The notes: a model not told the origin generated them from the letters alone. A stretch of 64,000 nucleotides of DNA from Exobasidium rhododendri (GCA_026210745.1 CP110630.1:1116001-1180000), one strand, 5' to 3'. Counted from the first letter of the stretch, positions 1 through 10,406 are shown. Made by a program: numbers and translations.

Positions 1-198
1 GGTATACAAAGTGCGAGGGCGAAAGATGAATGGAAGAAAGTCACTGCCATTCGTAGAGGTCATGACAAGAGGTCAGGAAGCCTGACACAATTCAAAGTCG
101 GGTCTGGTAGTGGTAGAAGGTCTATGAAGGATTCTTCTGTAGCCCGTCTTGCAGGAAGCGGATTTGTCAAAGGCAAAAGCGCAGAAGCTCGGGCTTGA
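1..198 (+). CDS. 3' end of an unidentified gene (partial)
   Basis: A reading frame is open from the first base of the window to a TGA at 196-198, giving about 65 residues. The peptide is basic and rich in Ser, Gly, Arg and Lys, and ends with SAEARA. It has no motif that I recognise. The gene body lies outside the window, so the family cannot be named. Such a basic, disordered C-terminus would suit a nuclear or nucleolar protein, but that is a guess. A 74-codon frame on the other strand (73-297) overlaps it and is less protein-like, so I prefer the plus strand, with modest confidence. Confidence 0.4.
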   Translation, partial: GIQSARAKDEWKKVTAIRRGHDKRSGSLTQFKVGSGSGRRSMKDSSVARLAGSGFVKGKSAEARA

Positions 199-709
199 TG
201 GGTAGGAGCTGCACATGAAGCACCATCCTCTCTCATACTTATTGAACAAGATCCTCGTCATCCCTTTCTGTGTCCCATTGTACGCTATACGGCTCAATGC
301 CTACTTCATCACTTTTTTCCGATAATACATTCTTCTGAATTGAGCGAGATGCCACCGAAGTCGAACGCATTGAGGAGGTGATACTTGGCTCCCTACCTGC
401 CATTCGGCAACGCATTACATTTGTGGTATTGTCGATAGACTATTCACGTCCTCACGTACAGCAACGACTGCTTGGATGATGCTCGAAGAATGCCTGCCCT
501 GCGTCTCTATAGGCTTACTAAAAAAAAGCGAAAAGGAGGATGCGTAGAGGCGTCACTCGTGTATGCCGGTCCTTGATCTCAGACGCGCCTTGATCCTAAA
601 CTTCCGATCTCTGGGGAAGAGCAGAACGCTCCGTCGTAGTGACATACCTGTCTTTCTCGTTCTTGCCCATCGGCACAGCGAGGTCCTCAAGCGGAAGACT
701 AATCCAATT
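199..709. other. intergenic region upstream of PRKRIP1
   Basis: I see no gene here. It holds the 3' flank of the partial gene and the promoter/5' UTR of the PRKRIP1-like gene. An in-frame upstream ATG at 563 could extend that protein by 49 residues, but the added peptide does not look like the family's N-terminus. Confidence 0.5.
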
Positions 710-1375
710 ATGACGAGTGCATCCTTGCTTGCGCCACCTGTGGATGACATCAGCCGAGAAGAGGCGGCCGGCTCTTCTTCTCCTTCATCATCGAGCGCTG
801 TGCAGGACGAAATTGTCACAAAACGAAGATACAATCTCACACCGACAGAACAACAGGCGCTGCATATACAGAAGCTGCTCTCAAAGCCAGATCGAGAAGT
901 TGTGATACCGAAACCGCTTCGTGAGAAAGAGTTAAGAGCACCAAGAGAAATGATCAAGAACGTTAGTGGCAGTAGTGCAGGAGCTGGAAGTGGGGAATTC
1001 CACGTTTACAAACATGCTAGAAGGAGAGAGTACGAGAGGATAAAGTTGATGGAGGACAAGGATAGAAAGGAAAGAGAAGTGAAAGAGTATCAAGAAAGGC
1101 AGGAGGCGATGCAGGAGCAGGAAGATGCAAAAACAAAGAAGAATAGAGCCAAGAGGGAAAAGAAGAAGAATGCAAAGTTGGCTGCAAAAGGAGGCACACC
1201 TACTGGAAATGCAACTACAGCAGGGAAACGGGGCAACGACCTGGATCATGGAAGCCAGGAAGACGACGAGGACCAAGGTAAGCGCAAGAGGATCAACGCT
1301 TCAGGCACAGCACAGATCGTCTTTCGCAAGAAGGGTGATGAGAGCGAAGAAGCCGATGCCGACGACGACGAGTAG
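710..1375 (+). CDS. PRKRIP1: PRKRIP1 / DUF1168 family nuclear protein
   Basis: Intronless frame of 221 residues from the ATG at 710. The central block GSGEFHVYKHARRREYERIK matches the signature of the DUF1168 family (human PRKRIP1, a double-stranded-RNA-binding protein found in the catalytic spliceosome). After it come a long charged coiled-coil stretch rich in Lys, Glu and Arg, a Lys-rich nuclear localisation region, and an acidic tail. The N-terminal part contains the family-like segment LTPTEQQALHIQKLL. An in-frame ATG at 563 would add 49 residues of unlikely sequence, so I chose 710. The role in splicing is known for the family and inferred here. The 3' end faces GTR1 across about 500 bases. 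Confidence 0.85.
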   Translation: MTSASLLAPPVDDISREEAAGSSSPSSSSAVQDEIVTKRRYNLTPTEQQALHIQKLLSKPDREVVIPKPLREKELRAPREMIKNVSGSSAGAGSGEFHVYKHARRREYERIKLMEDKDRKEREVKEYQERQEAMQEQEDAKTKKNRAKREKKKNAKLAAKGGTPTGNATTAGKRGNDLDHGSQEDDEDQGKRKRINASGTAQIVFRKKGDESEEADADDDE

Positions 1376-1882
1376 AGCTGCTCTATTCTGCTTCGAACAC
1401 ACTGTGATATATCAGACACGAGCGAGCATTTCATCTGCATTCTCGGAGGCCTTGCAATCGGACATGGCGATCTAGCAGAGAATAAAGCAAAGTGGGGAGG
1501 GAAGGGCCTGATAGTATGAGTACTAAGAAGATCTCGATTTAGCATGACTTTGAAGAGTCCAGGTGGACCTCCTATCAGGACAAGCAAAGTGCCGTAAGAG
1601 CAAAAGAACTTAGAGACTCTGATGTGTTCGTCGGATGGTAGGGAATGTCTGTGGTGAGGGAGAGCCAAAAAAATGGTACATCGTAGACGAGTCCTTGATA
1701 ATGATACAATTTGGGTTGAGCTGCTATTCGTACAATGCTACGTCCGGGAGTACAGATCAACGACGAGACTGAGGTGGAAGGTTAGGTCTAAGCCTGCTGA
1801 ATTTGCTTACTATCGCTTTTGATCAGTAGCAGAGGCATTGGGTGAAACTGACGTGAAGTTCCGTGTGTGGGTGTGGTTAGCA
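1376..1882. other. convergent intergenic region (PRKRIP1 and GTR1 3' ends)
   Basis: I see no gene. This is the 3' flank of two convergent genes. Frames present on the minus strand (for example 1575-1760) have no recognisable content. Confidence 0.5.
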
Positions 1883-2967
1883 TCATGCGGCGCTCTCGAG
1901 TGAAGGTGAGAGGGCATGTTCGAAAGACTCTCTGGCCAGCTGGACGTTGAGCTTGATGGCGGACATCTCCACTTCTGGTTGAGCGCTGATGACCATGATG
2001 TAAGTACCGCGAGTCAAGACGTCCAGATATACTGAATGTGCGTTCCTTGGTCCAGCTCGGAGCTCGATGCTTTGAAAGGTTGACTGCACCTTCTGACACG
2101 AGCTGCGTAATTCCTTCACCTGTTTGCTTATTTTGCCGAATCGGCTAGGATGCAACGTCGCTCCCTCTGTCGTCCGTTGAGCGCTCTTACAGATGACCAG
2201 AAAGGTGGCATGGTCAAAGATGACCACTTCCTCGGCAGAGGCGACCTCAGCGAAACGATCGAGACGTCTTTCCAGTTCACTCAAGTTTGGTATCAGCACC
2301 TGCAATATCTTGGACCAGGCCTGATAGATTGTCTCGTCCATTATGCTAGTCCCAAAACACTCAATAGTGAATCCATGACCTTGACTCGTTTTACGAAGTT
2401 CGTCCACTCTCGAGCTGTATATACTTTCTCGCCTAGGTGCTTCTACCAGATCCATCTTATGAAGAAGACAAAACACTTGGGCAGAGGGCGAGTTCAATTG
2501 CAATGCTGCCAGACACTCCTTGTAGCTTCGCATGTCCTTTTGCCAATTGTCTTCTCCGACTAGATCAAAGACGAAGATGAGCACCATAGCCGCACCAAAG
2601 ACTTGCTTCTGGCGACCATCCAGGTAGGATGCGAAAAGATTTTGCTGCCCTCCGCAATCCCACAAGTTAAGCACCGTATTGCCGAGGAAGCGAACATGCG
2701 AGTGCTCAATGTCCAGCGTTTGTCCCAACCTTTCTGTGTCTCTTGCTTTATATGCCGAGCTGTCAATGCATTAAGGACTGTGTTTAACGGGAGAGGTACC
2801 TCAACGTGTTCGGCTCCTCCTTACTCACAAGACAAGGGCTCGCATCGACGTCTTACCAGAGCCGGAGCGGCCCATGAGGAGTATCTGTTTGCGGCAAGAA
2901 TGTCCCACACTTAGGCACCTTCGGGATAGCCAGCATGGACACCTCAACGACTCACCTTCTTCTTCAT
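1883..2967 (-). CDS. GTR1: Rag-family small GTPase Gtr1 (RagA/B type)
   Basis: Three exons (about 2956-2967, 2829-2884 and 1883-2759) give 314 residues, close to yeast Gtr1 (310). The protein opens MKKKILLMGRSGSGKTS, which holds the P-loop, followed by the switch region ARDTERLGQTLDIEHSHV, G3 NLWDCGGQ and G4 HKMDL. The C-terminal half is the roadblock-like dimerisation domain. Gtr1 pairs with Gtr2 on the vacuole or lysosome and signals amino acid sufficiency to TORC1 through the EGO/Ragulator complex. The first exon has only 12 coding bases, ATG plus three Lys codons. It is divergent from RDS3 with about 209 bases between the start codons. A frame that starts with the GLGQT segment alone would lack the P-loop and is not the full protein. 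Confidence 0.93.
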
Positions 2968-3176
2968 GACTGGTGTAGACGAGGAACTTAGCGAGCGGCA
3001 AAATGGACTTAAGAATGTAAAAAATGCCCTAACCTTTCGTCGCCTTACGGTAAAGCCAAGACAAAATTTAAAGGTAAATTTAGGCCTACGCAAAAAATTA
3101 GAATCGCACCTTTCTCCACTCTCCGATCGCTTGCTGAGCTTCGTTGGAAGATTGAACCACTACCTCATCCCTTCTC
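2968..3176. promoter_or_regulatory. bidirectional promoter between GTR1 and RDS3
   Basis: The 209 bases between the divergent ATGs of GTR1 and RDS3 must hold both promoters. An A/T-rich block with two AAATTT hexamers six bases apart lies near 3064-3083. No binding site can be assigned with confidence. Confidence 0.5.
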
Positions 3177-3735
3177 ATGTCCAAGTCAGTTAAAGTGTAG
3201 TAGGCCTCTGAGCCAGAGTGTCCCTTGTTGAACTGATGGATCCCCTCCTCGAACCAACTTTCCTCGCAGGCACCACCCTGATCTGATCCTTTGCCGCAAG
3301 ATCCCAGGCATTGCGATAGGTCGTCTTTGCGAGAAGCATGATGGCAGTTGGTGAGTGGCGAAACTGGCTCGAACACTGTGAATGAAAGCACTCCTTGCTC
3401 ATATCACCTGACCCTACAGTCCCATTTGCGATTCGTATGTGCGACCGGCGACACTAGTCCACATTTGCGAAGAATGCAATTTCGGCTCTGCTGCACATAA
3501 GTGTCTTGTTTGTGGTAGTGTAGGCATTGCTGTGAGTGTTCGCTTTCTTTACTGAACGTCCTCCACTGCTCACACCAAATACAATCTCCCTTCTGGGAAT
3601 GCACAGGACGCCTACTACTGTGCAGAGTGTACACGATTGGAAAAGGATAGGGACGGATGCCCCAAAGTCGTCAATCTTGGGGCGAGCAGGACGGATCTCT
3701 TCTATCTTCGAAAGAAGGAGAAGAACCAATCGTAA
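3177..3735 (+). CDS. RDS3: SF3b subunit Rds3 / PHF5A
   Basis: Four exons (3177-3184, 3270-3350, 3420-3531 and 3607-3735) give 109 residues, against 110 in human PHF5A. The protein reads [66 protein letters not shown] and [11 protein letters not shown]. It keeps the paired CxxC motifs that bind three zincs in a knotted fold. Rds3/PHF5A is a core SF3b protein of the U2 snRNP and helps hold the branch-site adenosine. The first exon carries only eight coding bases (ATGTCCAA). The gene is easy to miss because longer frames run across it on the minus strand (3098-3402). These are shadows: the plus-strand product matches an almost invariant family along its whole length. Confidence 0.95.
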
Positions 3736-4017
3736 GTCGAACGTAGTTCAGCTCACGAGCAGCATCAGTCATCTTGCTGATCACATCTTACTGGCCCCGG
3801 AACAGATTTCAGAGAGGCTAGAGCAGATCACCCAGCAAGACTCTAGAGGTGTAAAGTCGAGCAAGTCAGTTCGACATGAAATGCAATTGTACCATACACT
3901 CAGCATCATTCTCCAAAAAAAAATAAGATTTAGCAAATTGTTCCTGCTTCACTTTTGAGCAGACTGCGATACTTCAGTATTGCGACAGTGATATAATATG
4001 ATACAAGTAAAGGACAA

Positions 4018-5715
4018 TCAACCTCTTGGACTGGGAGAGGGCGTCCACCTTTCCCTCCTGATGCGATTATTGGCCTCTTCTCGACGTCCTCGACCGGTGA
4101 GAAGAGTACTACCCAGAGAGCTGGATCCAATGCTTCCACGAGTGGTGCGATCAAACAACATTTGAGCTGCTGGGCTCAGGTCCATTCTATTTCTGCGCTT
4201 GTTAGACGTCTTCGCAGGAGTAGCAGAGCTTCGCTTGGACGCTCTACTTTCAGATTTGTCTGCCAGTCTTCGTGCCAGTAGATCTCTATTAGGAGTGGGG
4301 GGGATCCTAAAAGATCCATCATACTGGTCTTCTTGATCTCCACCAGCTCGAGATTGTCCGATAGCTTTGGGCGTACCAATCACTGTACCCCACGTCATCA
4401 GCTGTCGAACTCTTTCTTCGCCCAAATCGCCCGGTTTTGGAGACGGAAGCGGTGATACGAAGCTGTATCCTGCCACACGAGGTGACGAAGGTACTGAAGA
4501 ATTACTTCTGTCCCCAACCTCGCTAGACGGACCAGCAGCCGACGACGAGGAATCAGCCCACCCTCCAATAGCGGCGTCGATGCGACTACTTCTAGGCGTT
4601 TCACTACCTCGACTGCCTTCTTCTTCATCGTCGTCGTCCGGTAATCTGGTGTTGTCGAAATTGATTCCGGGAGCTCGATCTTGTGGCGTCTCCTCGTCAA
4701 AGATTGAAGTAGGACCTTGTGTAACAGACTTCTTGTAAAGAGGGAGACTGCTGGTTCTTTGCGAGACCGTGCTCCTATTTGCATCCGGTCCATAAAAGAG
4801 AGCATTTCTCGCTCTGTGAGGCCATGATTGAAGTGATCTAGCTTCGTCTTCAGCAGGACTGATCTCAGCTACCCCTACCAACGGTAATTTTTCCTCTTCT
4901 TTAGTTATCGCATGCTGCCTTTTACCTACTTCCCCATTGGATGTGATCATTTGCAATTGAAGACCCGAGTCCAGTCGTCTTCTCACATCCGGTGGAGCTT
5001 TTTCCAAACTACTCTGAAACCCAGCCTTGGCCTGTAATTGTGAGAATAGAAGTGACCTTTGTCGCTTCTCATTGGCCTTGCGCTCTGCTTCGTAAGCCCA
5101 TCTGTAGGCCTCCTTTCGCTTCAATTCGTTTGCTTGCAGTATATCAAGAAAAGAAGCATTGTCCTCAGAGGTATACAAGGCTTGAAATGAGGATAGAGTA
5201 AGACCTTCTATAGATGGACTGTCATCCATATTGTCTAATTCGTCGCCAGACACTTCTGCAATCGTATCTCCCGCATCTGAACGGGGTAGCGGGGTAGGAT
5301 CCCACCCTCCTCGTCCTTTGAATCCGATGCGTGGAGTATCATCATCGAGAATGCTTCCTGGTGTCGAGCTTGGTGTCTCGTACCGTCGCCTGCTCCTGAT
5401 GCCGTCGCCCTGTCGTGGCGTAGGTGGGACAATGCCTGCCCTCACTTCTTGACCGACAAGCCTGCGAACAGCTTTCTCCAAACGCACCTCACCGTCAGCC
5501 TCGTCTGCGTGTGTCAGAGCATCCAAATAAGCATTCTCAGCTTCTAGTCGATCCAGATGCGGGAAGAAATCTCTTCGTATCAGGTCGGAGAGTGTGCTAC
5601 AGTAAGCATTCTCAGTGAGGATTCGTTGCTGTAATGTGCTTCGTGACAGCCTTGCTGATGATGAAGTGGAAACAAGAGCTGATCGAGAAGAGGATGACGC
5701 TCTCACTGGTGACAT
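4018..5715 (-). CDS. ESS2: Ess2 / DGCR14 (Bis1) spliceosome-associated protein
   Basis: Intronless frame of 565 residues. The N-terminal block LTENAYCSTLSDLIRRDFFP matches the Es2 (DGCR14) family, whose members start with a helix that docks on the spliceosome. The segment FQALYTSEDNASFLDIL, the following charged helix (ELKRKEAYRWAYEAERK) and the C-terminal MTWGTVIGTP are further family signatures. Long disordered Ser/Pro/Asp-rich linkers separate these blocks, which makes the protein longer than the human one (476). Ess2 is a nuclear C-complex splicing factor. The gene is divergent from RFC5 and convergent with RDS3, itself a splicing gene. Confidence 0.9.
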   Translation of the reverse strand: MSPVRASSSSRSALVSTSSSARLSRSTLQQRILTENAYCSTLSDLIRRDFFPHLDRLEAENAYLDALTHADEADGEVRLEKAVRRLVGQEVRAGIVPPTPRQGDGIRSRRRYETPSSTPGSILDDDTPRIGFKGRGGWDPTPLPRSDAGDTIAEVSGDELDNMDDSPSIEGLTLSSFQALYTSEDNASFLDILQANELKRKEAYRWAYEAERKANEKRQRSLLFSQLQAKAGFQSSLEKAPPDVRRRLDSGLQLQMITSNGEVGKRQHAITKEEEKLPLVGVAEISPAEDEARSLQSWPHRARNALFYGPDANRSTVSQRTSSLPLYKKSVTQGPTSIFDEETPQDRAPGINFDNTRLPDDDDEEEGSRGSETPRSSRIDAAIGGWADSSSSAAGPSSEVGDRSNSSVPSSPRVAGYSFVSPLPSPKPGDLGEERVRQLMTWGTVIGTPKAIGQSRAGGDQEDQYDGSFRIPPTPNRDLLARRLADKSESRASKRSSATPAKTSNKRRNRMDLSPAAQMLFDRTTRGSIGSSSLGSTLLTGRGRREEANNRIRRERWTPSPSPRG

Positions 5716-5977
5716 CCTTCAACCGCACAGCATGGAGAGTAGCTTTGCAGCAGCCAAGATAGACGGACGCCTTGGGGCGCAACTACAAGGATAAAGGAGA
5801 GAGACGATTGTACCGGTATCGGACCAAAAAGTGAGACTCACGTGTAGGCGTCGTTGTTACACTTCCCCTTTAAATGAGCGCGACGCGATAGATTGGTGAT
5901 GTTCAGAGGTGACATTGCTTCCAGTTAATTCCTTGAAAATCGCCTTACCCCATCATCATATCCTCTGGCGACCCGAG
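5716..5977. promoter_or_regulatory. bidirectional promoter between ESS2 and RFC5
   Basis: The 262 bases between the two divergent start codons contain an MCB core (ACGCG) at about 5883-5887 in the context GCGCGACGCGATA, some 90 bases upstream of the RFC5 ATG. MBF-type G1/S control of replication genes through ACGCG is established in yeasts. Its use here is inference. Confidence 0.45.
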
Positions 5978-7480
5978 ATGCTTTTCGTAGACAAGTATCG
6001 ACCGAAGTCACTGAACGAGCTTCACTATCACGAAGGACTGAGCGAGAGACTTACGACACTGGTGAGATCCTCATGTAGGAAAGGTCACTCGTTGTTTCTA
6101 ATAGCGCTTACGGTCATTTTGTCCCGTAGGCCGCCCACGATGACTTTCCTCATATGCTCTTCTTTGGACCAAGCGGAGCAGGTAAGAAGACGAGAATCAT
6201 GTGCTTATTGAAGGAACTGTACGGTCCAGGTGCACAAAAGGTGAGTGCGAAAAGACTGCAATGGACCGACCTTACGAATGAGAGCCGATCCGCCCACTGT
6301 CTTTGTCACACCGAATCCAGCTCAAGATCGATCAGCGAGTCTTCATGAACCCCAGTAGGAGGAAAATTGAAGTGAACATTGTCAGCAGTAACTACCACAT
6401 CGAACTGACACCGAGGTGAGAGAGGACCGATTCGGTGGCTCGCAAATAGCGCTTGCGTGCGCTAACCCCTTCCCCCGACAGCGATGCTGGAAATTATGAT
6501 CGATTGGTCATTCAGGATATCCTCAAAGAGATTGCCCAGACACAGCAAGTTGATCAGAACGCAAAGCATCGCTTCAAAGGTAGGATCATCGTGCAAGGGG
6601 AAGTATGATAAGCAGATCGCTGACATTGTTAACGTGCCCTCGGCAGTCGTTGTGATCAACGAAGCCGATGGACTGTCTCGTGACGCTCAGTCTGCTCTTC
6701 GAAGAACGATGGAGAAGTACATGTCCAATTTGAGGCTGATCTTATGCGCTACGAGTACATCTCGTATCATTGCTCCCATCCGATCGAGATGTCTTCTCTT
6801 GAGAGTCGGTGCACCTACTGAAGTCGAAACCTCTCTGGTCTTACGGCATGTGGCCAAGAAGGAGAAATTTCACTTGCCCGATGAAGTAGTCACCCAAATC
6901 TACGGTGACTGCAACGGCAACCTACGAAAAGCGATCCTAGTTCTGGAGGCACTGCGAATGCAAAGGTCAGACAGAATTTTAACAAAGGAATCTAGGCGCT
7001 TTCTTGAATCATCTCAGCTTAACTCTCTCTTCCCTTTTTCCCCTCTCTTCTACTTGTCCAGTCCTGACTTGAGCGGTTCGCTGGCCATTGCCAAGCCGGA
7101 CTGGGAGACTTACACATCAAAGACGGCAGACATGATCGTCTCAGTGCAAACACCACAACGACTCTTGGAAGTGCGGGGAAAGCTATACGAATTACTTGTA
7201 CACGCCATACCACCCAGGCTGATCATCAAGACTTTGACAGACTTTCTGGTGTTGAAATGCGATGAAGAGTTGAAGGGACCGATTGTGGAAAAGGCGGCAT
7301 TTTATGAGCTGCGCTGTCGACAGGGAGCCAAAGCAATGTGAGCAGGCAAGTGAAATTTGTAGTTGACTTGGTGCATTCGGATCTGACGGTGTCTTTCTTC
7401 CTAGCTTTCACCTGGAGGCTTTCGTTGCTCAAGTCATGTCCATGATCAAGAGCTCGTACGAAGGTATGGAATGGGAGTAG
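5978..7480 (+). CDS. RFC5: replication factor C subunit 5 (human RFC3 type)
   Basis: Seven exons (about 5978-6061, 6130-6240, 6321-6415, 6482-6579, 6647-6965, 7062-7337 and 7405-7480) join in frame to 352 residues, against 354 in yeast Rfc5. The protein starts MLFVDKYRPKSLNELHYHEG. It has the atypical P-loop FFGPSGAGKKTRIMCLL that marks this subunit, the sensor/arginine-finger block SRDAQSALRRTMEKYMSN and the segment SRIIAPIRSRCLLLRVGAP. RFC loads PCNA at primer ends and is shared by the checkpoint and cohesion clamp loaders. Every intron has a consensus donor and acceptor, and removing any of them restores family sequence. The start at 5978 fits the family; an upstream GTG frame does not. 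Confidence 0.95.
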
Positions 7481-7672
7481 CGGTGTCCGGCCAAGTCAAG
7501 AATCCGTCACCCACAATGTACTTTACTTTCACACATTTCCCTACCTCCCCCCTTCTCCCAACGCTCGAACACCTTCTGCCCTTTCTCACACCGATCGGAC
7601 TCTAATATGGAGAATTAATGATGATTTTAATGATACAAATGACGACTTTCCTTCAATCTAAGAATGCTATTC

Positions 7673-9696
7673 TTACACGTCCCTTTTGCCTTCTTCCCAG
7701 ACTTTCCTTAGTCGAGGAAATCGTAAGCTGAGCTGATTCTTGTCTGCTCGGGAGGCTGAATTCGACTCGCTGAAATCTGACGGAATAAAGAGAGACATCG
7801 GGATGTACAGTCAGCTCCTTCATTGGCCTGTCCTGTCGTGCTGAGCCATCCGAGTTTCACTCACATTGCACCGTTATTTCTTTTCCAACGATCAGACCTG
7901 GGTTCGCAGCATATCTCAGCCTCTCTTCTACGGTGAATCCAGAGCCTACAAGGACCTCTGTGCCGTTGTGACTGATGGTGACACCTGTAAGGAGAGCAAT
8001 GGTAAGCGAAGACGTCATGGAGGGAAGGGCAGAAGCTCGAGCAGCACGCACTGGCTAATCCTTCCCTCTCTTCGTACTGCTGATTGACCGGCAGTCTCAT
8101 CAACGCTGTTTGAGTCTCCAGAACAGTGTACTCTGCCTCTTGCCATTGTTTGTATTTGCAGATGGAAGACGTTCTTTTGCCGACATATCTGTCACCCTTT
8201 CGGAAGATGAGTCCCTCCCATCCTTTGCTCGATGCCTCCTCTGAAGCACGTTCAATTTGCTCGAAAGTTTTGATAGGAGTTTGTACCAACTTACGCACAA
8301 TGACACTACCTTGATCTCTACAATAGTCAACGAAACCCTCGACCCGCTTCACACGCACGTAGAAGGGGTCGCGATCGAGGTGGTACTTTTCCTCCTCCCA
8401 TCCTAAGAATTCGGCTTCATTCAAGATATCAAAGGGGAAATACGCTGGTTTCGCTAAAGTGGATGATTGCCGTCGGACTGCTCCGACGATCTCGGCAAAA
8501 TCTTCCTTGAATCCATCGTCACTGTCCTTTTCCGGTACCAAGGCACAGACTTCCCCGTCCAAGAAGAGGGAAACCGTCTCTTGTCTGCCCGGTGAGATGC
8601 TCCTTTTCAGAACTTTTACGATCGCTGGACATTCGCGGATGAGTATTGCCAGCTCCGCCTTGAGCACATCAAGTGAGGAGAATGCTTTGCCAGTCCTCGA
8701 CAAGGTGTCAATCGTAGAGATTGTGAGAGGCGTCTTGACTTCATCGGAAGTGTCAAATGTCACCTTTACGATGCATCGAACGCCGTCCAACTTCCTACTC
8801 ATGTACCATGTCTTTTGCCCCTCTTCTTCAGTGACAGCAGTGAGATAGTGTTTCAACTGGTTGGTGTTGCAAGGCTTGCCCAGTGCCACTCCCCACTTGC
8901 TGGACGAATAGTCTTTTCTTTCCGCCTCGCTCGAGTGCTTCACCTTTGTTCCAAACTCGTCGATCGCACCCTGCGCAAGTGTCCACGACCCCCTCTTGCC
9001 AAAGACTGCTTGAACGGTCTTGTCGTTGATGCCGGCCTTGAGGTTTCGATCGAGACACCTCATGACGACTTCCCTCAGAGTGATTTTGATCTTCTCGGCA
9101 GCCTTTACCTCTTCCTCCTTCCCCTCAAGTTGCTGCATAAATGACCCGATTCGGTCCATCGCAGCATTACCCGTCACCTGTCGAGCTTCTAGCTCTCGAA
9201 GTAGTGGCATGATGGAGGAGTAAGTCGTCTCCGGAAAGTCGAAATTTTCTTCTGCTCGCCTTGCAAGATGTCTCAGCACCACTGTCGATGTCACATTCAA
9301 CCGAATCTGTGGGTCGTACAGGCTGCCATGCAGAGAGAGGGGGAGAATAGAATCTTCAGATTCTTGCATGTATGGGCAGGTCGTCGATGTCGTGACCGTC
9401 TCTACTCACAAGAGTAACAAGTCTGCAAGCGCCTCGCCCTCTTTCTCAAGGATGGACCTCTTGAATACACCTCGATTTGTTTTGTTCAACTTGTATATCA
9501 CATCTCGTATCAATACCAACTCCTTGACGAGCGGAGAAGAGTAGACGATAGGTATGTAGTCAGATGCTCTAGCTGGCACAAGACGGGCGTATCCACGAAA
9601 GAAGCAGCCTTGACCACAGCTACTGCTTCCTGATACTGATAATGGCACATTGAGTCTTGGTGGTCTCCATTCGTGCAAAAGCGCTCTTGCGAGCAT
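7673..9696 (-). CDS. stand-alone ATP-dependent DNA ligase (not Lig1 or Lig4 type)
   Basis: Four exons (about 9410-9696, 8052-9322, 7865-7984 and 7673-7776) sum to 593 residues exactly in frame. Nucleotidyltransferase motif I is YMSRKLDGVRC (lysine near residue 273). Further motifs are FLDGEVCALV (III), WEGLIFRK (IV) and CKYKQWQEAEY (V). The C-terminal OB fold contains EVLVGSGFTVEERLRY and ends with RFPRLRKVW (motif VI). The N-terminal helical part holds VVMRCLDRNLKAGINDKTVQ, which recalls the DRxLxxGI segment of T4-like phage ligases. It lacks the BRCT domains of Lig4 and the Lig1-type DNA-binding domain signature. A methionine at 9369 lies inside the first intron and is not the start. Function in nuclear or mitochondrial repair is inferred. 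The N-terminus (MLARALLHEW, then Arg/Ser-rich) could be a mitochondrial presequence. Confidence 0.85.
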
Positions 9697-10406
9697 GCCG
9701 AAGATGAACGACGTAACGAAGCAAGGTGAGGAGAATCATGTACTTTAGCACAATTAGAATTTTCTTGCTATAGGCCCGTGCGTTTGGAACACTTTTGCTC
9801 GCGATATTTCCCCTTGCCCTTGTATCTTATTACACAGGTGGTGTGTCTATAGCATTCATCGACAGAGGAAGATTCATCAATCAGCTTCTACAAGGCGACA
9901 CATGTACTCTATTTACTGGCGGCATGACTAGCGTCGAGCTGAGGACGGTGACCACCACCAAGGCAAGCATCTGAACACGATACTCACAATCCAAATGCCG
10001 ATCCTGGCCTTGAGAGCTCTGGCACATCTCGCGCGTAACTGTACATACGAAGAATTTCGAATCTTGCTTCTGACTAACGAAAGCGAAACGAAGGAAACCC
10101 TGGACAGGGGAGCCGCCCCCGCACAGCGCAGACGGTCTCCGAATCGCGTCACTATGGAACTTGCCTCGTATTACTTGATTGTGGAACGGCTATTAAATGA
10201 CTTCTTTCCCTTTCTCCCGCACCTTCAACAGCTGAGACGACCTTGCTTCTTCCCCTTGATTAAGCAGACAGTCCCAGACATTGTAGCATCTAACACAAGC
10301 ATCTCGTCTATTCCCACCCACCAACTTTTGCGCCAAATTCACGTTGAAACGCTACACCGGACCCAGCCACTAGTCGCTGTGCTGCCCGCATACACAAGAG
10401 CGTGCT
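9697..10406. other. region between the ligase and RING genes, with a possible small gene
   Basis: On the plus strand an ATG at 9706 (MNDVTKQ) is followed by a good donor (GTGAGG) and acceptor (CTATAG) and then by a frame encoding a likely membrane segment, TLLLAIFPLALVSYY, running open to about 9970. The phases do not match with the obvious splice sites. They would match only if the intron began at GTAACG after MND. I cannot decide whether a small membrane-protein gene is present. The rest is promoter sequence of the RING gene; a 162-codon frame from 9995 runs into that gene in another frame. Confidence 0.3.

Noticed and set aside
3098-3402. Two overlapping minus-strand frames that look like a small gene
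   Set aside because: The plus strand over the same bases encodes a four-exon Rds3/PHF5A that matches an almost invariant family along its whole length; the minus frames are its shadow.
9323-9369. Methionine at 9369 (MQESEDSILP) as the start of the DNA ligase
   Set aside because: It lies within an intron. Splicing from GTGAGT at 9409 to GGCAG at 9323 joins the upstream exon in frame and brings the total to an exact multiple of three with better family sequence.
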